NCBI GenBank assembly: GCA_008638375.1
Contig: CM018036.1
Location: 8,183,892 to 8,247,891, forward strand
Length of the DNA stretch: 64,000 bases
DNA from: Nyssa sinensis
Lineage: Eukaryota > Streptophyta > Magnoliopsida > Cornales > Nyssaceae
Reading direction: 5' to 3'
Shown: piece after piece, positions 56,913-64,000 of the stretch
Position numbering within the stretch: position 1 is the stretch's first letter
Layout of the letters: the number at the start of each line of letters is the position of its first letter
Translations under genes and position numbers: made by a program
The notes under the pieces: generated by a model
Database searches by the model: none
Seen by the model: only the letters and a program-made list of their open reading frames with translations
What the model was told of the DNA's origin: nothing

Positions 56913-59900
56913 TATGAATTTTAGTATATTCAACAACATCTCCGGGTTATCTTTTATTCTCGAGTTTTGTGTGTTAGTATTTCACAAATAATCAAGAAAA
57001 AAAATAAAAATCAGGCACCAGATTGTTCGTTTATTTTGGTCCAAAATTGAATTAGTTTTAGGGATAATGTTATGTTGATCCAATAATTTTATAAAAAATA
57101 TTTATATAGCTGATGTGGCAGTACTGTATTAGTTTTATATCAACTATATAATGTGATGTAAAATTAATACAATATTGTCATATTAACTATGTGATATAAT
57201 GTAAAATTAATAATTATATTAATTTAAATTTAAAAAAATAATTTATGAGATTTTTAATAATTTTTTAAATTTTTTTAAAGTTTTTAAAATTTTATTAACC
57301 TCACATATTTTCAAACTTTTTTTTTCTTTTCAAAATGACTAACTATCTTTTTTATATATATATTTTAAAACTCTGACTTATTTTTAAATAAATATTGCTT
57401 AAAATTTTAAAAAAAGATTATATAAAATAAAAAAGTTAATCAAAATTTTAAAATTAAAAAACTATGAAATAATAAAATTTGTTATTTTAAAAAATTAATT
57501 TAAAAAATATATTTATATTTTGCTAAATAAAATAGGAAGAAGTATTATAATTTTACCCAATTTAAAATTGCAAGGTTGGCATCCGTAATTGGATCAAACG
57601 GTTTAAATTTGGGGATACCTGTTATGTGGTCCACCTCATGATGTGGTCAAAGCAGACCCACCTCGAATTGGGTGCAGTCAAAATGATACAAATAGAGGCA
57701 GCTGGGCCCCCACCCACTGACCCCGAAGCTCTAGCCCGCATGTAGGGGCAATGATGCAATCATATGATGAGACCTCCAAGTTGTTCACATGTAGGGGACC
57801 ATTATTTATAGGACAAAACTATAGTTGGCATCAAAAGTTTCCAATTATGTCTCTATCTCCTGATCCAACGGATTGTAATCATTTGCCTACGGATCATCTA
57901 ACGGCTTCGACCACTGCTTTCGTCATTTGACGTCCTATTAGTGTGAACCTGAGATATAGTGGCGAAGCTGTTTACACGTGGGAGAAAAAGGGCCAGCTGT
58001 CGACAACCGATCCAGTAGTATGACACGTTTGCATTCACATGTTCTGTGAATTAGGGATGTAATTTGTTTTGTTTGTTGGAAACTCCTTCTATCCTACTTT
58101 TAATAGAGTAAGCACGAAAAGCTTATAAATTAGGTCGAAGTGAAATTGGATGAAACTTTTAAAATTTCGTTAAATTAAGAGAGAGTTGAAAGAATGGTTT
58201 TCTCGTTTATTTATTAATTTTTATTATTTATTTTTATATATACTATATTTATTAATAAATAATATTATATAAAATTAATTTTAAAATTTTGCATATTACA
58301 TTCATATTATTATTTTTTATATTAGTTATTTTGACAATAAAATTTTAATTTACTTATTAAAATAAAAAATTTAACTTATTCAATATATATATATATATAT
58401 ATATATATATCGGAGTTCTGGGTGCATGGAAGAAATATAAACGAGGTCAGGATTGAAAAAAAGTCATTCCGTCTCGTTGTCATTCTTACTTTGGACAATT
58501 GATTAAGTTTATGGTCTCAATTAATCATAAATTATCATGTCAAACAAAATTATTTTATTATTTCTTACAAAATCTAATATGTTGTACATATGATAATCTC
58601 TGATTGGTCAGAATCATTGTCCTCGAACTATATAATAAATTTTTTTAATGTATGTGACATTTGATGTGCCAATTCAAAATTTTACTATTGATGTAAAATG
58701 TTGTTCCAATAATGTGTTATTTGACTTGTTAAAAAATTTCATGTAATGTCTTTTCTAATGTCATATTTGGCATTTAAATCAGCTAGTATTATTTTATGAT
58801 ATTTATAAAATACAACATGTATATGTCAAACGAAAGTAAGGCAACTTGAATATGTCAAACGAAAGTAGGGTCCTGTAAATGTCAAACAAATGTGGGATTC
58901 ATGATACTTTATCACAAAAAAATAGTTGTTATGCTAAAAAATGACATTTTAACGATGAAACAAAATTGTCAAAATTTAACATTTTTGTACTGTAATATAT
59001 CAAATTAGCATATAAAAAATAACTTTTAGCGTTAAAAATGCTCTAATAAGTTACATAATGCATTAATGGTAAATTATTGTTAATGTGACTATTCATTTGA
59101 AACTTAAGACAATTGGATAATTAATTATGTTAATCCTAGTTACCTCTAGGGCGCGTATGAATTTGATAAGCTCATTTCATTTTCGGAGTAATTAAAAGCA
59201 AGAGCATGGAGTACCTATTCAAATGGTGTGAGTTGTCACTTCGTACGTAGTTGATAAAAAAATAATTTTTTTCATTATTTTATTAAAAAAAAGTGAGAAT
59301 AATTACGACGATCTCTTCCGAGTTATTTGATAATTAAAAAAATATTTTTTATAATTTTTAAAATTATATTGACCTTCTTTATATTATACCATATGACTAA
59401 AATACTTTTATATATTATATTGTCACCCTTTATATCTGTTGAAACTACACAAGATGTCATTGTAATTATTCGATATAATATGAGAGGTAGGTTTAATTAT
59501 TCATAAGATAAAATAGTAAATTCTTATTTTTTGTCAACATTTATTGTCTAATAATTCCAACAAAAAATGTCAGTATAATAACATAAAAAAAAAAATCTTA
59601 TAATTATCAGATCTTTCAAATAAGTTCAATGTAATTATTCCTTAAAAGTTTGTTTTAAATATTTTAAAATTAACAATCACTCTAAGTTGTGTTACTGGAT
59701 CTTTCAAAAAGTTGTGTAATGATCACTTGAATAGTTATGAGTATTACATTATAATTATACTGTATATATGCACATACAGGTTCTAGTTATAATTGTTTTA
59801 AGGGTATGTTTAGGAAATATTAAAATTGACTAGGAGAAATACAGATAAATTAGTTTTAAATTTTTTAGATATTTATAGTCTTAAAAAATTTGACTTAAGT

Positions 59901-62520
59901 CAAACTAAAGAAGAATTAATTTTTTTTAAAATTAAATAACTTAATAAGAATAATTTTGACTTGACTCAATTTGAAAAATTTTCAAATATATAACTAATAT
60001 CTTTGATATAGTGTTTTATTGCCCAATTTTATATTATATTATTTGTAACTATAAGTGGTGGCTGGGTCACATTTTTCACTTAGTTGTTTTTCATTAATTG
60101 GTGATGAGTTGGAGATTTAAAAAAAAAAAAAAACCTATTTTGTGACCATCAAATAGTCTTAGGTCTCCCTTTGATTTTTTTTATTTTTGAGTTTCCATTG
60201 AAATTCTGTTACATCACGTGACGTAATTTCTCAAAGTTTTCTAAAATTATGTAATGATCTTGTCGCATAATTTTCCGTTACATACACATATTATATCAAT
60301 TTGGATACGTTTTTATTTTAATTATTTTGACTTTTTAAAATATTTTTGAAAACAAAAGTGATTAATTTTTTAGAAATTAAGACAAGTTTTGGATTATTTT
60401 TATTTTTAAATTAAATCAAATTTTAAAATTATAAAAAATTATTTTTAGTAATTTCATAATAATCATTTTTTTTTTTAAGTTGTAAACAATTTTATAAAAA
60501 ATTGTGATTTTTTTTTGTTGATTTTTTTTCAAAGGCTAACCAAATGGATAAAGCTTTCTAATAATTAAACACAAAAATGATTGAGGGGAGAGTTAGTACT
60601 AAAAGCAACATTAATGGGTGCCTCCTGATGTTACCTAATCATCTTACTTTTTTGTTGCATTCTTTTTGGAGGGTAGGGTTTTAACATATCCATTGTTTTC
60701 ATAGCCATTGAAAGAGTACATAATTGAGCATTTTCAATGAAAAGTCTTGTTCAAAGCAATCAAATCACAAGGGAATATACTTAGAGAAATGCTGAGTATA
60801 TTGAGAGAAATTCATAATTTGATTAGTGGGTTAATGCGCGTAATATTGACACGTATAATGTATATGTTAATTGAATTATGAGTGATGATATTCGCGACTG
60901 ACTGTAACATTTCTCGTATACTTAACAACTCTATAGTTTTTTAGAATGATTTTTCTTTTTTCTTTTTTTAAAGAAGTGATGGAGTGTTATAATTCATGTA
61001 TTATAATCAAGTCAACTCTTTTACAATCAAATTCACTCAACTTGCAAGACATAACCAATCTAAGAGCATCTTTAATATGGACTTTGGACAATTTAACTCT
61101 TTTATAACTAAATCAAATCAACTTACAAAACATAACCAATCTAATAGCATCTTTAATATGGTCTTTAGATAAATAACCCAACTTAGTTCATAATTGGATG
61201 AAAATAAATGCTCACATCTTCTTTATGGAAAGTGAGACTTGAACCGAGTTAGTTTAGATTAATTTTCCTTTTATCAATAGTGCTATTATATTATGACTTA
61301 GAATTCACAAGTTTTAAGCCACGAAACTAAGTTTTTTACTTGTGGGGGTAGGACTGCATACATCTAATTTCTTTCAAATCTTATAGTGACTCTACATGAA
61401 TGAGAACCTTGTATACTGGACTAACAAGTTATTGTATATTTAACTCTTTTTAGATTCTACATATTGTACATATAATCTTCTCAAAATCATAACTATGTGC
61501 ATTGGATTAATAAGTCGTACATTTAAGAATGTAAAATGAATTAAATTATTTAAAAGTAATCCTTGATTGACTCGTAAAATAAACTAGTCAGTATTATTCA
61601 TTACCTTATTTATAGGTAATCCAATATTATAATTATAATCGAGCTACTCAAGTCGGAACCTCATGTGATATTAATATGAAAAATTAAGAAATTGAATTTG
61701 AATATAACTTGATATTCATTTCTTTTAAAAAATTAAACGCAAAGAACTTATTAGTCAGACTTGACCATATGAGCCTTTGAAATCATACATTTAATACTTC
61801 CTGAACCTACAGTCACAAAAGCCTCACTACACTGAATTAAGCTAGTAGATATACAGGTCTACTTCTCCATGCGCATGCGCAGAGAGCTGCACCGGTGACT
61901 GTGGGGGTAAGCTAACAAACAAACAACGATATTCTCTCAAAGAAGTCGGTCAATGAAATGGACGAATCTAAAGGGGTCGGTGGACAGGATCTCATCCACC
62001 CACCATATATTTAACCTTATACATATATATATATATATTTGTATGTATATATGCTTTGCTTTTCTTCTTTTGTAGTCTTGCTGAAGCAGAATGATTATAG
62101 ATACGGATATAGATACACAGGTTACATTCCGTGGTGGGTCCATTCCACGCAAGGACAAGCCGACCGTGCGTCCCTTGGGTTGTCTCGGACCTTTGCATCA
62201 CCATCTCTTCTTTATTTGATCACGGTCAGTTTGTCCCTCTTAGGGTCTAATCATACGCTTAATTTCTAATATGAGTTTACACGATGAGTATTCTAAAATG
62301 ACAATGGAATCAGATCACTTATCTAATCCAATCCTTCAATTCTTCTATTGAATTTGATAGATGGAAGAGGAAAAGAAGTTATTCCGTATGACTATAAATA
62401 TATGTTTGGAAGAATGGGTAGTAGATGAAATTTTGGAAAAAAACTGCTTCTCAGAAGATAAAATTTTACCCTTGACAAAGAAAGATAAAAACACCACACA
62501 ACCATACAAAGAGAGAGCAC
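56913..62520. other. Long AT-rich gene-poor spacer
   Basis: No coding gene is supported. Contents: a partial fold-back MITE-like block at 57,230-57,560; (TA)n at 58,385-58,410; short direct repeats of TATGTCAAACGAAAGTA(A/G)GG at 58,824-58,870; a tandem 81-bp duplication at 61,014-61,175; and an ATATAT tract near 62,025. Confidence 0.55.
61014..61175. repeat. Tandem 81-bp duplication
   Basis: AACTCTTTTA...ATAACCAATCTAA(G/T)AGCATC then TTTAATATGG occurs twice with a period of 81 bases and a handful of mismatches. Confidence 0.8.
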
Positions 62521-62579
62521 CTTGGATAAGGTAAGCTTATATATTAAAAAAAATGGCAAAGCTGCAAGGGTTAGGTTTT

Positions 62580-62990
62580 TTGCCTGCAGCTTGAGGCTAG
62601 GCCTGTATCTCCCAAGTCATTACAACAGCTGGTTGAGGTTGTGAGGAATTCTGCTGTCGGTACTGCTGCTTTATCTGCTGTTGCAGTTGGAAATGAGGAC
62701 ACCACCAAACAATATAGAGACAAAAAGGTTATTGGAAGTGTCAATTTTAACATCCATTCTCTCGTGCCCTAACATTCTATGGACCCTAAATTTTAATCTG
62801 TGTTAGAACAGGCTCTTGGCCACTCTGCAGCGAGCAGGGAAGACTATAATGTTGTAGAGCGTGTGGAATCAGATCCTGCTGATTTTTGTGAGCAGGTATC
62901 AGATGTACCCTTTCTGCTTAAAATGACAAGTGGAAGACTGTGGAACCAATCTATCATCGTTGGCTACGGTGAAATGATGATCTTGTGGAA
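62580..62990 (+). pseudogene. Fragment of a NOT1 (CCR4-NOT scaffold) gene
   Basis: The plus strand reads VSPKSLQQLVEVVRNSAVG continuing to GNEDTTKQYRDKKV (62,605-62,735), then, after a stop at about 62,770 and an intron-like gap, ASREDYNVVERVESDPADF then CEQVS (62,830-62,908). These two blocks occur in this order in plant NOT1, the scaffold of the CCR4-NOT deadenylase, as I remember the family (SPKSLQQLVE...; REDYN...DP..F.EQVS). The similarity stops at about 62,908, where NOT1 should continue MLFAEWY. It is a small stranded piece next to an LTR-like repeat. The parent assignment is from memory of the family. Confidence 0.5.
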
Positions 62991-63139
62991 TTAAATTTAT
63001 ATGCAATGAATCAAAATTCAATATTCGAATGGAAAGCAAATAATTCTATAACAAGGAAGTTAATTTTATATGTAGTAAATACAATTCAATTAAATATCAA
63101 ATCATTTCAAAACGAATGATTTAAATAATTTTATCTTCT

Positions 63140-64000
63140 GCGAGTACGTTTTTTAGTTTTGGTTTAAATTTAAAACGATATCATTTTGCGATTGCATTGG
63201 TTTGAATTTTGACTAAATAATCGTCTTCCTCATGAGTGCGACTGTGTTTGTTCACCATGAACAAATACAACTGAACCTTCATAACTGTACCAAACAGTCA
63301 TGAACAAGTCTATAAATACACACACATTCATTGCATATAGATTCATTAGAAATATATATTATGTGCGTTCAATTTTGAGAAAGTTTCAAGTCATTATCTG
63401 GTTCGTTGTGCACTGAAGGTTGAGTGCTTCATCTTCAAGTGCGTTGGTCATTGTATCTTGGGAGACGAATGACCAAGAGCTCGTAAGTACCACTGCGAGG
63501 GACGTAATTCATCTTAAGGACATTGTATTAAACACAAGTCTTTATCTTCTAGTTTTTCTAGTTTCTGTAAGTGTTTACAGATTTTATTTTTCTTATACTG
63601 CAATCTATGGCTTTATAGTTTTCTATTTATGTTTTGGAAATTTATTATATTGTTTTCCTTTTAAAACTATTTTCTGTAAATTACTATTCTCTGTAAGTTT
63701 CTATTTTTTGTAAAACTAAAAACAACAGATTCTGTTTTCTTAAAATAGTTTCTGATTTTCGTTTCATTTGGCAAAACTGTTTTAATTATTTAGATAAACA
63801 GAAACAACTTATCGTAAACTCTTCTGGCTACTCTCTCAATTCTCTCTAAGATTTTTCTAAAGTTACTATCGCGAGACTTCTGTACTTGAATTGTGAAAAT
63901 ACGTCCTATTGATGAGACATGTTTCTACATCAATGTACATGAATGGAGAAACTCATAACACAAGTTGATTCCTTCTGTTTTCGCTTTCGCTTCCACTTCT
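63140..64000 (+). mobile_element. LTR-like dispersed repeat, copy 3 (runs off the window)
   Basis: Direct match to about 7,890-8,560: TTGCGATTGCATTGGTTTGA, CACCATGAACA, TATA-like TCTATAAATACACACACATT at 63,310, GGGAGACGAATGACCAAGAGC and AAGGACATTGTATTAAACAC. Beyond 63,750 it continues with TCATTTGGCAAAACTGTTTT, also found at about 8,728 after an extra ~140-base segment in copy 2. The shape suits an LTR with promoter and start of the leader. The internal region, if any, lies outside the window. Confidence 0.6.

Overview
This window is nuclear DNA from a flowering plant, most likely a woody eudicot. The evidence is spliced genes with GT-AG introns and one GC-AG intron, a plant-only DOF transcription factor, a plant-type bifunctional pantothenate kinase, a nuclear tRNA-Pro, and long AT-rich gene-poor spacers packed with plant transposons. 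I cannot name the species from sequence alone.

Layout. Positions 1-4250 hold part of a dispersed LTR-like repeat (minus) and a 1.53 kb Pack-MULE-like element carrying two gene fragments. Positions 4254-20714 (+) are a 22-exon PANK2 gene (pantothenate kinase fused to a DUF89 phosphatase); several transposons sit in its introns. A tRNA-Pro(UGG) lies at 21898-21969. Positions 22,400-26,900 are an AT-rich transposon and MITE bed. Positions 27595-32176 (+) are a large PWWP-domain gene with a threefold 405-bp internal duplication and one frameshift. Positions 34232-34808 (-) are a mitochondrial ribosomal protein bL12 gene, also with one frameshift. Positions 35,570-42,190 hold a 1.32 kb hAT-like element, a decayed 3.46 kb LINE (minus) and several tiny LINE-end insertions. 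An orphan RPL35-like exon lies near 42.8 kb. Positions 44745-49764 (-) are a three-exon ISU1 (mitochondrial Fe-S scaffold) gene. Positions 52663-54437 (-) are a two-exon DOF gene of the DOF5.6/HCA2 type. Positions 54.5-62.5 kb are gene-poor AT-rich spacer. A NOT1 (CCR4-NOT scaffold) gene fragment near 62.6-62.9 kb is followed by another copy of the LTR-like repeat that runs off the window end.

The genes do not form a functional cluster. They are single eukaryotic genes: coenzyme A synthesis, chromatin reading, mitochondrial translation, Fe-S assembly and vascular transcription control. The most notable observations are the Pack-MULE, the exact 405-bp domain triplication, a family of 15-28 bp LINE-end insertions with perfect or near-perfect target duplications, and three one-base excesses at short runs in three otherwise intact genes. 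The last look more like consensus errors than three independent gene deaths. I found no convincing new multi-gene system.
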